Assembly: GCA_002441545.1 (NCBI GenBank) | Contig: DJWL01000011.1 | Coordinates: 1-42,858, forward strand | DNA: 42,858 bases | Direction: 5' to 3' | Origin: Flavobacteriaceae bacterium UBA6231 | GTDB taxonomy: Bacteria > Bacteroidota > Bacteroidia > Flavobacteriales > Flavobacteriaceae | In this document: in pieces, positions 1 through 8,715 of the stretch | Position numbering within the stretch: the stretch's first letter is position 1 | How the letters are laid out: every line of letters starts with the position of its first letter | Program-made: the position numbers and the translations under genes | The notes under the pieces: model-generated | Database searches by the model: none | Seen by the model: only the letters and a program-made list of their open reading frames with translations | Told to the model about the DNA's origin: nothing

Positions 1-1820
1 AAACTAAAACTTGATGAAAATATTAAATTGTTTTCTGTTAAACGTTGTTTGCGTTCATCAATACTGTTTACAGTTTTGTAATCTGAATCATTTGGATTTA
101 ATGATGTATTATTACTTAAAACATCACTTATAAAGGCATCAGTTTGCTCAGGATACGTTAAATCGTCTCCATTGTTATAATTTAATGATATAGCTATGTC
201 ATTAAGTGTATTATATGAATTTTGATAGACTCCAAAATAATTTCCAATATTTAAATTTCTAACATATTGTACATTAAATACATCTAATCTATTGGTGATA
301 TATTTTGATGGACTCCATTTGTAATTAAATGTGCCGCTAAAGGTTTGTTTATCTAAACCAATATTGGTTTGACTGGTTGTTGATAAACTTATTCTAGTGC
401 TTGGAGACATATATTTTGGAACAATTCTATCTGTATTAAAAGGAGAGAATAGCCTTGGAATTGTGAGTTTTAAATCGGCACCAATTTCATTGATATCAAA
501 AAATTGGTTTCTTGATTTATTGGAAGCATCTTTTGAAGCACCAATAGATCCGATTGCAGAAATCTCCAAGGTTTCAGCGCCTCTAAAAATATTTCTAATA
601 GACAAACTAGGGTTTACAGACAATCCTACAGATTGTATGTTGCTTTGAGAGACTTCGGTACTAAATCCTAAATTAAACTTCTTAAGAGGTGTTAAGAAAA
701 TATCTGCAGATAATGTGGAATCGTCATTTTCAGTGTATTTAATGTCTGGGTATTTAAAGGTTCTCAATTCACTTAAATATCTATAGGTTCGTGTTCTGTC
801 AATGTCTTTAAAAAGTGTATTTGGAGTGATAAAAATAGCATCCGTTAAAGCTTTTGGCCTAAATCTCATTTTGCCAACACTATATAGTTTGTAGTTATTA
901 TAAGTTATAGAATCTGTTCTTGTTTCATATCTGTTTTCATAGGTGCCATCTGTAAAAATATTGATATCTTTTACATAATATATTTTAAATGGCTCTCTTA
1001 AAATAGTGTCTTGGTTTCTTATGGCTCTATCCTGAATTTGAACTTCAACATTTACTTTCTTGTTGGTGTTAACCGTATCTAGTTCAAAAGTTACATAATC
1101 TTGATTAAAATGATATACACCCTTATTTCTTAATTCTGATGATATACGTTCACGTTCAAGTTGAAAATTTGTTGTTTTATATTGCTCATTTTGTTTTATA
1201 AACGAATTTTTTTTAATCAATTCATACAAAGAATCAACCATTGTAGATTGTTTCTTTTTTGTGATGGAATCTATAATATAAGGCTCGCCTGTTTCTATAT
1301 GGTAATCAATTTCGGCTAATTGATTGTCTTTCTTGTTGATTGAATACTTAGATTCAACATTAAACCAGCCATTGTTTATATAATAATCGTTAAGTTTTTT
1401 AATTGATTTTTTTGTTCTATCCTCATTTACAATAACTGGAGTTTCTCCTGTATTTTTCAGCCAATTATTAAAATTTTTTCTTGAACTTATGTATTTGTTT
1501 AATTGTTTTTTAGAAAGGAATGATTCTAGATTACTTCTTTTTTTAGGTCTTCTATCAAGATTAGCATTTATAATAGAATCAATATTTGGTCTTGCCAAAT
1601 TATAAATATGTAAGCGTAAAGGTGTTTTTAAAATTTTATTATTGGGCTTTTGGTATAATAAGTTATTTAAAGTTTCTGATTTATCTTTTTTCTCATTAAC
1701 ATACACTGTATTTTTTGTTAGTAAGTAGTTGTTTTCAGGAACTCTTTTTACTGCATCACAAGAAATAATTAAACCTGAGGTTATAATTAAAATGTGGATA
1801 TTTTTAAGTTTAAGTTTCAA
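1..1820 (-). CDS. tamL: TamL, lipidated TamA/BamA-family outer-membrane assembly protein (3' end cut by window edge)
   Basis: The frame is open from a TTG at 1818-1820 to the left edge, about 606 codons, so the C-terminal part of the barrel is missing. The N-terminus reads as a lipoprotein signal ending LIISC, followed by an acidic and basic linker and POTRA-like sequence. Towards the edge the BamA-type signature NIFRGAETLEISAIGSIGA appears. TamA/BamA proteins insert beta-barrels or work with TamB in lipid and protein traffic to the outer membrane; the Bacteroidetes form (TamL) is lipidated. The TTG start is chosen because an in-frame TAG lies two codons upstream and no ATG precedes the lipobox. 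It is divergent from the RNA methyltransferase gene at 2107. Family assignment is firm; the TamL subtype is inferred from the lipobox. Confidence 0.85.
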   Translation of the reverse strand, partial: MKLKLKNIHILIITSGLIISCDAVKRVPENNYLLTKNTVYVNEKKDKSETLNNLLYQKPNNKILKTPLRLHIYNLARPNIDSIINANLDRRPKKRSNLESFLSKKQLNKYISSRKNFNNWLKNTGETPVIVNEDRTKKSIKKLNDYYINNGWFNVESKYSINKKDNQLAEIDYHIETGEPYIIDSITKKKQSTMVDSLYELIKKNSFIKQNEQYKTTNFQLERERISSELRNKGVYHFNQDYVTFELDTVNTNKKVNVEVQIQDRAIRNQDTILREPFKIYYVKDINIFTDGTYENRYETRTDSITYNNYKLYSVGKMRFRPKALTDAIFITPNTLFKDIDRTRTYRYLSELRTFKYPDIKYTENDDSTLSADIFLTPLKKFNLGFSTEVSQSNIQSVGLSVNPSLSIRNIFRGAETLEISAIGSIGASKDASNKSRNQFFDINEIGADLKLTIPRLFSPFNTDRIVPKYMSPSTRISLSTTSQTNIGLDKQTFSGTFNYKWSPSKYITNRLDVFNVQYVRNLNIGNYFGVYQNSYNTLNDIAISLNYNNGDDLTYPEQTDAFISDVLSNNTSLNPNDSDYKTVNSIDERKQRLTENNLIFSSSFS

Positions 1821-1951
1821 GTAACGCTATAATTTATAATTAAAGTGATTTTAGTTAATTCCGAATTTTAAAAAAAATCATAATTACCTTTTAATTGGTA
1901 TTCAAAAATACATTATTTCATGTGTTTATTTTAATTTTTTTTAAAGGTTAC

Positions 1952-2032
1952 ATGCAACATCATATGTTTATTATTCTACTATTGATTATTATTTTATTCA
2001 TTGATGTTTTCGCAGAAAAAATATTTAAATAA
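1952..2032 (+). CDS. possible 26-aa hydrophobic peptide in the tamL/methyltransferase spacer
   Basis: An ATG at 1952 preceded by AAAGG opens a 26-codon frame, MQHHMFIILLLIIILFIDVF then AEKIFK, which looks like a single membrane helix or a signal sequence ending in FA. It is the only structured-looking item in the 286-base divergent spacer. AT-rich DNA produces hydrophobic frames easily, so this may be chance. Confidence 0.2.
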   Translation: MQHHMFIILLLIIILFIDVFAEKIFK

Positions 2033-2106
2033 ATAAGGAAGAGTTTATTAAAACAATATTTTTTCATTTTCTTTATATAATAAAAATTAGAATCAGCAAT
2101 TTAAAA

Positions 2107-2826
2107 ATGCTTTCAAAAAATCAAATAAAATTAATAACGAGTTTAAAGCAAAAAAAATACAGATTACAACATGGGCTTTTTGTTGTTGAAGGTGTTAAAA
2201 CAATAAATGAGCTTTTGCAATCAGATTTTGAACTTGACATGTTATATACGACTGAACCATTCAATATTGATGCCAAAAAAGAAGAATTAATTTCTAAAGC
2301 AGATTTAAATCGCATTAGTTTTTTAACAACACCAAATAAAGCTTTAGCAATTTTTAAAATTCCACAATCAAAACCAATAGATTTTAGTGAATTGGTTGTA
2401 GCACTTGATGATGTTCGAGATCCAGGAAATTTAGGAACTATTATTAGATTATGTGATTGGTTTGGGATTAGAAATTTAGTTTGCAGCCAAGAAACTGTAG
2501 ATTGCTTTAATCCAAAAGTTATTCAAGCAACTATGGGTTCAATAACAAGAGTTAATGTTTCTTATTTAGATTTGACAGAATTTTTAAAACAAGCAGAAGT
2601 AACAAGCTATGGTACTTTCATGGAAGGAGAATCTGTGTATTCAGCTAAACTGTCAAATAAAGGAATTTTAGTGCTGGGAAATGAAGCTAACGGCATTTCA
2701 GAAGAAATAGAATCTTTAATTTCTGAAAAAATAAGCATTCCAAGATATGGAAACCTGCAAGCAACAGAAAGCCTTAATGTAGCAACTGCTACCGCAATTT
2801 TTTTAAGCGAATTTAAACGAAGATAG
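2107..2826 (+). CDS. TrmH/SpoU-family RNA 2'-O-methyltransferase (RlmB-like)
   Basis: A cytoplasmic SPOUT enzyme that methylates the ribose 2'-OH of a tRNA or rRNA nucleotide using S-adenosylmethionine. The N-terminal ~85 residues match the substrate-binding SpoU domain (RLQHGLFVVEGVKTINELL). The knotted catalytic domain shows the three family motifs: DDVRDPGNLGTIIRLCDWFG with the N and R of motif 1, LVLGNEANGIS (motif 2) and IPRYGNLQATESLNVATATA (motif 3). At 239 aa it is full length. The exact target cannot be read from sequence. It converges on porT with only two bases between the stop codons and no visible terminator. Confidence 0.92.
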   Translation: MLSKNQIKLITSLKQKKYRLQHGLFVVEGVKTINELLQSDFELDMLYTTEPFNIDAKKEELISKADLNRISFLTTPNKALAIFKIPQSKPIDFSELVVALDDVRDPGNLGTIIRLCDWFGIRNLVCSQETVDCFNPKVIQATMGSITRVNVSYLDLTEFLKQAEVTSYGTFMEGESVYSAKLSNKGILVLGNEANGISEEIESLISEKISIPRYGNLQATESLNVATATAIFLSEFKRR

Positions 2827-2828
2827 GT

Positions 2829-3557
2829 TTATTGAAACGTAAAGTTTATAAACATACCTCTTGTTTTCATACTATTTATATTACTTGTCCAAGGGCTGTT
2901 TGGGTCTTTATCTCTTACAAGTTCGTCATTAATGCCAAACACTCCTCTAACCGAAGGCGTAAATTTAAAGTTATGCAAATATAAATCAATACCAAAACCT
3001 AGTTCGTAAAATAAGGAGTTTTTAGTGGTTCTGAATTGTCCATTACTGTTGTCGTCAGGATTGTTTTCATTACTTGAAAGATTTAAAGATGTAGAAAATC
3101 CGCCAACAACAAAAGGTTTGAAATTATTAATTCTTTTGGTAGAGAATTTAATCAGTAAAGGAACATGAATGTATGTGGATTTAATCTCTCTTATCAAATC
3201 ATTGTTGTTGTATTCAAGCCCTTGGAAATATTCTGTACTATAATACAATTCTCGGGTTGTAATTAATAGTCCTGGTTCTAAACGTAAATCTATAAAATTG
3301 TTTATGCGTAAATTCCCTATTAAACCAACATTAAAACCAACACTTTTTTTCACATAAATATCTCTCAAATCTTGGTTATAATCAAAATTAAAATCATAAC
3401 TGCTAAAACCTAAAAAATAACCCCAACGCAATAAATTATTATCTGTTGAACCTCTACCTTGATTGGCATCATAAGTTATTTTTTCTTTAGTAAAAAGTTG
3501 AGCATTACTGGTTTGAAATAGTAGTAAAAAAGATATTAGAAAAAAGGCGTTTTTCAT
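2829..3557 (-). CDS. porT: PorT (SprT), type IX secretion / gliding outer-membrane protein
   Basis: A 242-residue outer-membrane beta-barrel required for type IX secretion in Porphyromonas (PorT) and Flavobacterium (SprT). The start at 3557 gives a clean signal peptide, MKNAFFLISFLLLFQTSNAQ; a longer in-frame start at 3632 would lie inside menG and bury the signal. The mature protein alternates short hydrophobic strands and ends in the aromatic FTFQ typical of barrels, with the family-like segment RWGYFLGFSSYDFNF near the N-terminus. It begins one base after the menG stop, so the two are almost certainly co-transcribed. The next secretion gene here is the plug protein at 25831; PorT is not clustered with the porK-N core. 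Confidence 0.85.
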   Translation of the reverse strand: MKNAFFLISFLLLFQTSNAQLFTKEKITYDANQGRGSTDNNLLRWGYFLGFSSYDFNFDYNQDLRDIYVKKSVGFNVGLIGNLRINNFIDLRLEPGLLITTRELYYSTEYFQGLEYNNNDLIREIKSTYIHVPLLIKFSTKRINNFKPFVVGGFSTSLNLSSNENNPDDNSNGQFRTTKNSLFYELGFGIDLYLHNFKFTPSVRGVFGINDELVRDKDPNSPWTSNINSMKTRGMFINFTFQ

Positions 3558-3558
3558 A

Positions 3559-4305
3559 TTATTGCTTTGTAGATGTATAGATTGTGGCAACTCCAAAAGT
3601 TTGCGGAAAATCTTTAACATTAATAAACCCAATTTTTCTTAAAATATTGTTTAAGGTTTCTCCATACGGAAATGCAGATGCAGATTTACTTAAATAGCCA
3701 TAAGCACTTTGATCCTTTGAGAAAATTTTCCCTATAAAAGGTAAAATATATTTTGTGTAAAATTTATAACCTTGCTTATATGGAGTTTTTGTTGGAACAG
3801 ATGTTTCTAAAATAACAAACGTGCCATTTGGTTTTAAAACCCTTAAAATTTCTGAAAGACCTTTTTCTAAGGTTTCAAAATTCCTTACTCCAAAAGCAAC
3901 CGTTATGGCGTCAAATGTATTATCTTCAAATGGGATGTTCTCAGAATCTCCTAAAACCATGTCTATGGTTTTTTCTAACCCTTTTTTAGAAATTTTTTGT
4001 TTTCCAATCTCAAGCATACCACTGCTTAGATCTAAACCAATAATTTTATCGGCGTTTGTTTTGGTCAAGGCAATGGCTAAATCACCTGTTCCAGTTGCAA
4101 TATCAAGAATGATTTTTGGGTTTGTTTTTTCAACAAGTTCAACAACTTTTTTACGCCATTTTATATCAATTCCAAAAGAAATAACTCTGTTTAAACCGTC
4201 ATAATCTTCAGAAATGGTGTCAAACATTTTGGTGACCTGCTCTTTTTTTCCTAAATCACTATTTTTATAAGGCTTTATTTTTGACAAATCTAATTTTTTT
4301 GGCAA
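3559..4305 (-). CDS. ubiE: demethylmenaquinone methyltransferase (UbiE/MenG/COQ5 family)
   Basis: Catalyses the final C-methylation of menaquinone biosynthesis with SAM, supplying the quinone used by the Na+-NQR encoded at 27238-33309. The family signature KMFDTISEDYDGLNRVISFG follows a short N-terminal tail, then SAM motif I (ILDIATGTGDLAIAL) and the motif VAFGVRNFE typical of UbiE. The length of 248 aa is normal. The start is a TTG at 4303-4305: the first in-frame ATG would remove the conserved N-terminal segment, and a stop lies eight codons upstream. A TAGGTTTG string on this strand overlaps the start codon and is therefore not a usable promoter. porT follows after one base. Confidence 0.93.
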   Translation of the reverse strand: MPKKLDLSKIKPYKNSDLGKKEQVTKMFDTISEDYDGLNRVISFGIDIKWRKKVVELVEKTNPKIILDIATGTGDLAIALTKTNADKIIGLDLSSGMLEIGKQKISKKGLEKTIDMVLGDSENIPFEDNTFDAITVAFGVRNFETLEKGLSEILRVLKPNGTFVILETSVPTKTPYKQGYKFYTKYILPFIGKIFSKDQSAYGYLSKSASAFPYGETLNNILRKIGFINVKDFPQTFGVATIYTSTKQ

Positions 4306-4453
4306 ACCTACATATTTATTTTGAATTTAAAATATTAACTTAAATTCAAAATTCTAGTTGTTGTTATATTTTAAAGATATTAAAAAACATTAAGCAACTT
4401 AAAAACAAATAATTAAATGGCTAGTAATTAATCAGCCAATATTTATTTTGTTT

Positions 4454-4461
4454 TATATTTG
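4454..4461 (+). promoter_or_regulatory. candidate -7 box (TATATTTG) for the potassium transporter operon
   Basis: TATATTTG fits the Bacteroidetes -7 consensus TAnnTTTG and lies 28 bases before the trkH start. No TTTG-type -33 box is visible at the usual distance, so this is a modest call. Confidence 0.4.
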
Positions 4462-4489
4462 CTACCTTTTAAGATTAATAAATTAATAA

Positions 4490-6244
4490 ATGAAATTTAA
4501 TTTAAAACTATTTTACGCTGTGGCTTTTTTAATAAGTCTGTTTGGTGTTTTAGTTTTTCTTGCCGATTTTGGATTTGTACAAACTGAGCGATCTCAATAT
4601 TTATTAAATGGATTTTATTTTATTGTATTAATTGTTGGTATTGTTTCTACAGTTTCAAGATATTTAGAGAATAAAAACCAGTATGAAAACAAAGGAAAGG
4701 TTCTGTTTTTTGATATTGTTACTGTTGTTTTTAGTTTTGTAATAATACTTATCCATTTTTTAGAAGTTGATAGTGAAAAAAACGCATCCCTTTTCTATAA
4801 TGACCTTTGGATTAAGTTTGCTATCATTTTAACTTTTATAAGGGAGTTTGCAGAGTTAAAATTAAGTTTTAAACGAAATATATTAAATCCTGCTCAGCTT
4901 TTTATACTAAGTTTTTTGTTTATAATTTTCTTGGGAACATTACTATTAATGTTGCCAAAAGCAACCTATAATGGAATTTCATTTATAAATGCTTTGTTTA
5001 CTTCAACAAGCGCTGTTTGTGTTACAGGACTTATTGTTGAGGATACTGGCACCTATTTTACTTTATTTGGGCAATCTATCATTTTGGTTCTTATTCAATT
5101 AGGTGGCTTAGGGATTTTAACCTTCACAAGTTATTTTAGTTATTTTTTCAAAGGTGGTTCAACTTATGAAAATCAACTTACGTTGAGTGATATGAATAGC
5201 TCGCAAAAGCTAGGTGAAGTGTTTTCTACTTTAAAACATATTTTACTTATTACATTTTATATAGAAACATTTTCAGCCATATCTATTTATTTGAGTTTAA
5301 ATGATTTATTGTTTAAATCACATGGAGAACAAATTTATTTTTCAGTATTTCACTCCATATCTGCTTTTTGCAATGCAGGATTTTCTACACTAACCAATAG
5401 TTTGTTTGAAACAGGTTTTAAGCATAATTATTATTTGCAATTAGTAATAATTATAACCTTTGTTGTAGGTGGTTTAGGGTTCCCTATTGTTGTGAATATT
5501 TTAAACTATTTAAAATATAAGGTTTCGTTATTAATTAATTTTTCAAGATTAAAACAAACATACAAGCCTTGGGTATTAAATCTTAATAGTAGAATAACAC
5601 TTATCACAACGCTTACCCTATCTTTAGTGGGTTTTATAATTTTTTATGTTCTCGAATATAATAATACACTTGCAGAACATAATGGTTTTGGTAAAATTGT
5701 AACGGCATTGTTTGGTGCTACAACACCAAGAACAGCCGGTTTTAATACTGTCGATATGACCACTTTGGCATTTCCGACATTGATGATGATTCTTTTACTA
5801 ATGTGGGTAGGAGCTTCACCATCATCAACAGGTGGTGGTATTAAAACAAGTACTTTTGCTATTGCAACATTAAATATTTTAAGTTTAGCAAAAGGGAAAT
5901 CCAGGATTGAAGTTTATAGAAGAGAAATTGCAGATATTTCGGTAAGAAGGGCATTTGCAATTATATCACTCTCTTTAATTGTTATAGGCATGGGAGTTAT
6001 GTTGATTTCTTTTTTTGATAATGAAAAAGGATTAATGAATATTGCGTTTGAGTGCTTTTCGGCATATAGTACGGTTGGTTTAAGTTTAGGTATAACAGGA
6101 AGTTTATCGATGGTTAGCAAATTTATTCTTATAGGTATTATGATTGTTGGTAGAGTAGGAATGTTATCAATTGTTATTGCTATATTTAATAAGGTTAAAC
6201 ATAAAAACTATCGTTATCCAACTGAAGAAATTACTATAAATTAA
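4490..6244 (+). CDS. trkH: TrkH/KtrB-family potassium channel subunit with N-terminal membrane extension
   Basis: The inner-membrane K+ translocating subunit. All four selectivity-filter loops of the TrkH/KtrB fold can be read: SAVCVTGL (about residues 174-181), SAFCNAGFST (291-300), TPRTAGFNTVD (412-422) and SAYSTVGLSLG (524-534); the central glycines are intact. The glycine-rich gate region GASPSSTGGGIKT follows filter 3. At 584 aa it is longer than a standard KtrB (about 450): residues 1-135 add roughly four membrane helices before the canonical core. The ring-forming regulatory subunit is encoded 12 bases downstream, so the pair forms one operon. Substrate K+ is inferred from the filter glycines. 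Confidence 0.92.
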   Translation: MKFNLKLFYAVAFLISLFGVLVFLADFGFVQTERSQYLLNGFYFIVLIVGIVSTVSRYLENKNQYENKGKVLFFDIVTVVFSFVIILIHFLEVDSEKNASLFYNDLWIKFAIILTFIREFAELKLSFKRNILNPAQLFILSFLFIIFLGTLLLMLPKATYNGISFINALFTSTSAVCVTGLIVEDTGTYFTLFGQSIILVLIQLGGLGILTFTSYFSYFFKGGSTYENQLTLSDMNSSQKLGEVFSTLKHILLITFYIETFSAISIYLSLNDLLFKSHGEQIYFSVFHSISAFCNAGFSTLTNSLFETGFKHNYYLQLVIIITFVVGGLGFPIVVNILNYLKYKVSLLINFSRLKQTYKPWVLNLNSRITLITTLTLSLVGFIIFYVLEYNNTLAEHNGFGKIVTALFGATTPRTAGFNTVDMTTLAFPTLMMILLLMWVGASPSSTGGGIKTSTFAIATLNILSLAKGKSRIEVYRREIADISVRRAFAIISLSLIVIGMGVMLISFFDNEKGLMNIAFECFSAYSTVGLSLGITGSLSMVSKFILIGIMIVGRVGMLSIVIAIFNKVKHKNYRYPTEEITIN

Positions 6245-6256
6245 AATTAATACAAA

Positions 6257-6949
6257 ATGAAATATATAATAGTTGGTCTAGGAAATTTTGGAGCATCATT
6301 AGCTGAAAAATTAACTTCACAAGGAAATGAAGTTATTGGAATTGACACCAGTATGACCAAAGTAGATTTATATAAAGAAAAAATATCCCATACTATTTGT
6401 ATGGATACTACAGATGAATTTACTGTTTCAGGGCTTCCATTAAAAGACACAGATATTGTTATTATTGCTATTGGTGAAGATCAAGGTTCAAATGTTATGT
6501 CAACAGCTCTTTTTAAAAACTTTGAAGTAAAGAGATTGATTAGTAGAGCTATTAATCCGTTGCATGAAAAAGTATTGCAAGCTATTGGAGTTGATGAAAT
6601 TGTACATCCAGAAGAGGAAACTGCAGAGCGATGGGCTAAAAAACTATGTTTAAAAAATGTGGTGGACTCTTTTGAATTGAGTGATGATTTTAGCATTATT
6701 GAAGCCAATGTAACAGCAAAATACGTTGGAAAAACGATTAAAGAAGTTGGGTTTAGAAATAATTTTAACCTACTGGTATTAACAACAATTAAGAAATCTG
6801 AAGTTAAGAGTAAAGTAGGGAAAACTACAACACAATCAAAAGTTCAAGGTGTTGTAACTCCTGATTATGTACTTCAAGACTCTGATATTTTGGTGCTTTA
6901 TGGTTCTAATAAAGATTTGCAAACTTTCTTAAATCAAAAGTACAATTAA
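6257..6949 (+). CDS. trkA: TrkA/KtrA-type potassium uptake regulatory subunit (RCK domain)
   Basis: A cytosolic nucleotide-binding regulator that gates the TrkH partner. The N-terminal Rossmann fold shows GLGNFGASLAEKL (GxGxxG) and an acidic residue at the end of strand 2 (VIGIDTS), which suits NAD(H) or adenine nucleotide binding. The central stretch IGVDEIVHPEEETAERWAKK is typical of the RCK linker. The C-terminal TrkA_C domain covers about residues 140-225 (VGKTIKEVGFRNNFNLLVL, then DYVLQDSDILVLYGSNKDL). With 230 aa and one RCK unit it is KtrA-like rather than a double-unit TrkA. Confidence 0.93.
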   Translation: MKYIIVGLGNFGASLAEKLTSQGNEVIGIDTSMTKVDLYKEKISHTICMDTTDEFTVSGLPLKDTDIVIIAIGEDQGSNVMSTALFKNFEVKRLISRAINPLHEKVLQAIGVDEIVHPEEETAERWAKKLCLKNVVDSFELSDDFSIIEANVTAKYVGKTIKEVGFRNNFNLLVLTTIKKSEVKSKVGKTTTQSKVQGVVTPDYVLQDSDILVLYGSNKDLQTFLNQKYN

Positions 6950-7000
6950 AGATGTCTTAGTTTCATTTGGTGATAAAATATTTTAAATTTAAATTAAATT

Positions 7001-7029
7001 GCCACTGCTTATGTAGTGGCTTTTTTTTT
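7001..7029 (+). terminator. Rho-independent terminator after trkA
   Basis: GCCACT and AGTGGC form a perfect 6-bp stem around an 8-base loop, followed directly by nine T. It closes the trkH-trkA operon. Confidence 0.85.
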
Positions 7030-7137
7030 ATAACAAATAAACTCTTCTAGATTAAGTCTCTTGACAACATAAAAATTTCATTAAAGTTTTGTAACAATCT
7101 TAAAAAATTATGTAATAATAAACTATACAGACAAACT

Positions 7138-7145
7138 TACCTTTG
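7138..7145 (+). promoter_or_regulatory. candidate -7 box (TACCTTTG) for the 7198 gene
   Basis: TACCTTTG matches TAnnTTTG exactly, 52 bases before the ATG at 7198. An AAAGGAG string lies just downstream at 7151-7157 but is about 40 bases from the ATG, too far to act as its ribosome binding site. No clear -33 box is seen. Confidence 0.45.
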
Positions 7146-7197
7146 CCTAAAAAGGAGTATAGTACTCTTATATAATTAATAGTTTACTAGAAAGATT

Positions 7198-7404
7198 ATG
7201 AATAAAACTGTAAAATCTATCCTATTGGTAATTGGTTTTGGCTTGTTGGGTTATGGCGTTTATACAATGTTTGCTCCTGAATCTTCATTAAGTATTGGCT
7301 CATTAGATATAACAACTCAAGACAATACCAATTCATATATAACAATTGGATTAGGATTAGCTTCTATTCTAATAAGTCTTATTGGAGGAAAATCTATAAA
7401 ATAA
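7198..7404 (+). CDS. small two-helix membrane protein, unknown function
   Basis: A 68-residue protein with two hydrophobic segments, about residues 8-25 (ILLVIGFGLLGYGVYTMF) and 49-63 (ITIGLGLASILISLIGG), joined by a short polar loop (GSLDITTQDNTNS). No family was recognised. It has its own candidate promoter upstream and the long hairpin at 7421-7502 downstream, so it may be a single-gene transcript. Coding status rests on the start position and two clean membrane helices. Confidence 0.7.
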   Translation: MNKTVKSILLVIGFGLLGYGVYTMFAPESSLSIGSLDITTQDNTNSYITIGLGLASILISLIGGKSIK

Positions 7405-7420
7405 GTTGAAAAGAAAATTT

Positions 7421-7502
7421 AAACTACCTAAAGTGAATACAGTTCTTAAATTATTGGTTGGTTAGTGAACAATGTATTAAATAATCTTTAGGTAGTTTTT
7501 TT
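7421..7502 (+). terminator. large hairpin followed by seven T (terminator or structured RNA)
   Basis: The arms 7421-7433 (AAACTACCTAAAG) and 7486-7498 are perfect reverse complements over 13 bp, and the right arm runs into TTTTTTT. Inside, AATACA pairs with TGTATT and GTTC with GAAC, leaving a 21-base apical loop. The T-run suggests termination after the 68-aa gene, but the long ordered stem is larger than the simple terminators elsewhere in this window. Confidence 0.65.
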
Positions 7503-7518
7503 ATGATTAAATATAAAA

Positions 7519-8637
7519 ATGAATTCAAAAAAACAAATCACTCACAGTGCTTTTAGTCTGCTTTCACTCATTGCTGTGGTTTTTATATTATATATTTTAA
7601 AACCATTAATCATACCCATATTATATGCGTCAATACTGGCAATTATGATATTTCCTATTCAAAATTTTCTAGAAAAAAAATGGAGATGCAACCGCTTATT
7701 TGCGTCTTTGTGCTCAATAACAATAATATTCTTTATAACGGCCTTATTAGGTACAATAATCTATTTTCGGCTTAATGCCCTAATTAATAACAGTGAAATC
7801 TATATTGCAAAATTAACAACGCTTTACTATAACTTTATAGAATTTACATATGACACTTTTGGAATAAGTAGAAGAAGTTCATTGTTCACAAAAGATTTAA
7901 GACTTGAAAGTTTATTAAAAGGGCGCTTTGATAAAATTGGTGAATTTATCTACCAGTCAGGATCTCTATTCAGTTACTTAGTTTTAATACCTATTTATCT
8001 GTTTTTCTTTTTGTACTACAGACGATTTTTTAGAGTCTTTTATTATAAATTATTTATAAATAAGCCAAAAGTGTTTTTAAATAGAATGATTAGGAAAGTA
8101 TATAAAATTCAACAAAATTATTTATTGGGATTAATTAAGGTTATTATAATAGTTGGATGTTTAAATAGTATTGGATTGCTGTTGTTAGGAATTGGCAACC
8201 CTTTCTTTTTTGGTTTTTTGGCGGCATTTTTATTACTAATACCTTATATAGGGATTTTTATTGGATCACTATTGCCTGCAATTGTTGCACTAGCAACCAA
8301 AGATTCTGCTTGGTATGCTTTTGGTGTTATTGCCATATTTAGCTTTATACAGTTTTTAGAAGGTAATTTTATTACGCCAAAAATAACCGGTTCTCAAGTG
8401 AGCATTAATGCTTTTATAGCAATATTATCGCTTATAATTTTTTCCATGCTTTGGGGTATTGCTGGTATGATAGTGGCATTGCCTATTACAGCTACATTAA
8501 AAATTATTTTTGACAATACACCAGAATACCATGCTTATGGATTTTTAATTGGAGAACCCATAGATAAACACTTGCATAGTTCTGTTAGAAATAGATTGAA
8601 AGCATGGAAAAAAATAAGAAAAATGAAACTGCCATGA
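7519..8637 (+). CDS. AI-2E family transporter (PerM/UPF0118 permease)
   Basis: An integral inner-membrane protein of 372 aa with about eight helices. The N-terminal pair (LLSLIAVVFILYILKPLIIP) is followed by a soluble segment at about residues 85-150, as is usual for this family. Conserved C-terminal motifs are visible: LLLLGIGNPFFFGFLAAFLL, LIPYIGIFIGSLLPAIVAL, FIQFLEGNFITPKITGSQVS and the helix with MLWGIAGMIVALPITATLK. Members export autoinducer-2 or act as Na+(Li+)/H+ antiporters; the substrate cannot be told here. It is encoded just after the 7421-7502 hairpin, with only 16 bases between the T-run and its ATG. Confidence 0.92.
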   Translation: MNSKKQITHSAFSLLSLIAVVFILYILKPLIIPILYASILAIMIFPIQNFLEKKWRCNRLFASLCSITIIFFITALLGTIIYFRLNALINNSEIYIAKLTTLYYNFIEFTYDTFGISRRSSLFTKDLRLESLLKGRFDKIGEFIYQSGSLFSYLVLIPIYLFFFLYYRRFFRVFYYKLFINKPKVFLNRMIRKVYKIQQNYLLGLIKVIIIVGCLNSIGLLLLGIGNPFFFGFLAAFLLLIPYIGIFIGSLLPAIVALATKDSAWYAFGVIAIFSFIQFLEGNFITPKITGSQVSINAFIAILSLIIFSMLWGIAGMIVALPITATLKIIFDNTPEYHAYGFLIGEPIDKHLHSSVRNRLKAWKKIRKMKLP

Positions 8638-8715
8638 TTTATATGTGGTTTCTTATGTGTTTATTTTCAAGAAGATAAATAAAAAATAAACAAGCATTTA
8701 TACAAAATGCTTCAC

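Noticed and set aside
4303..4310. TAGGTTTG on the minus strand as a menG promoter
   Set aside because: It overlaps the TTG start codon of menG, so a transcript from it would lack the beginning of the gene.
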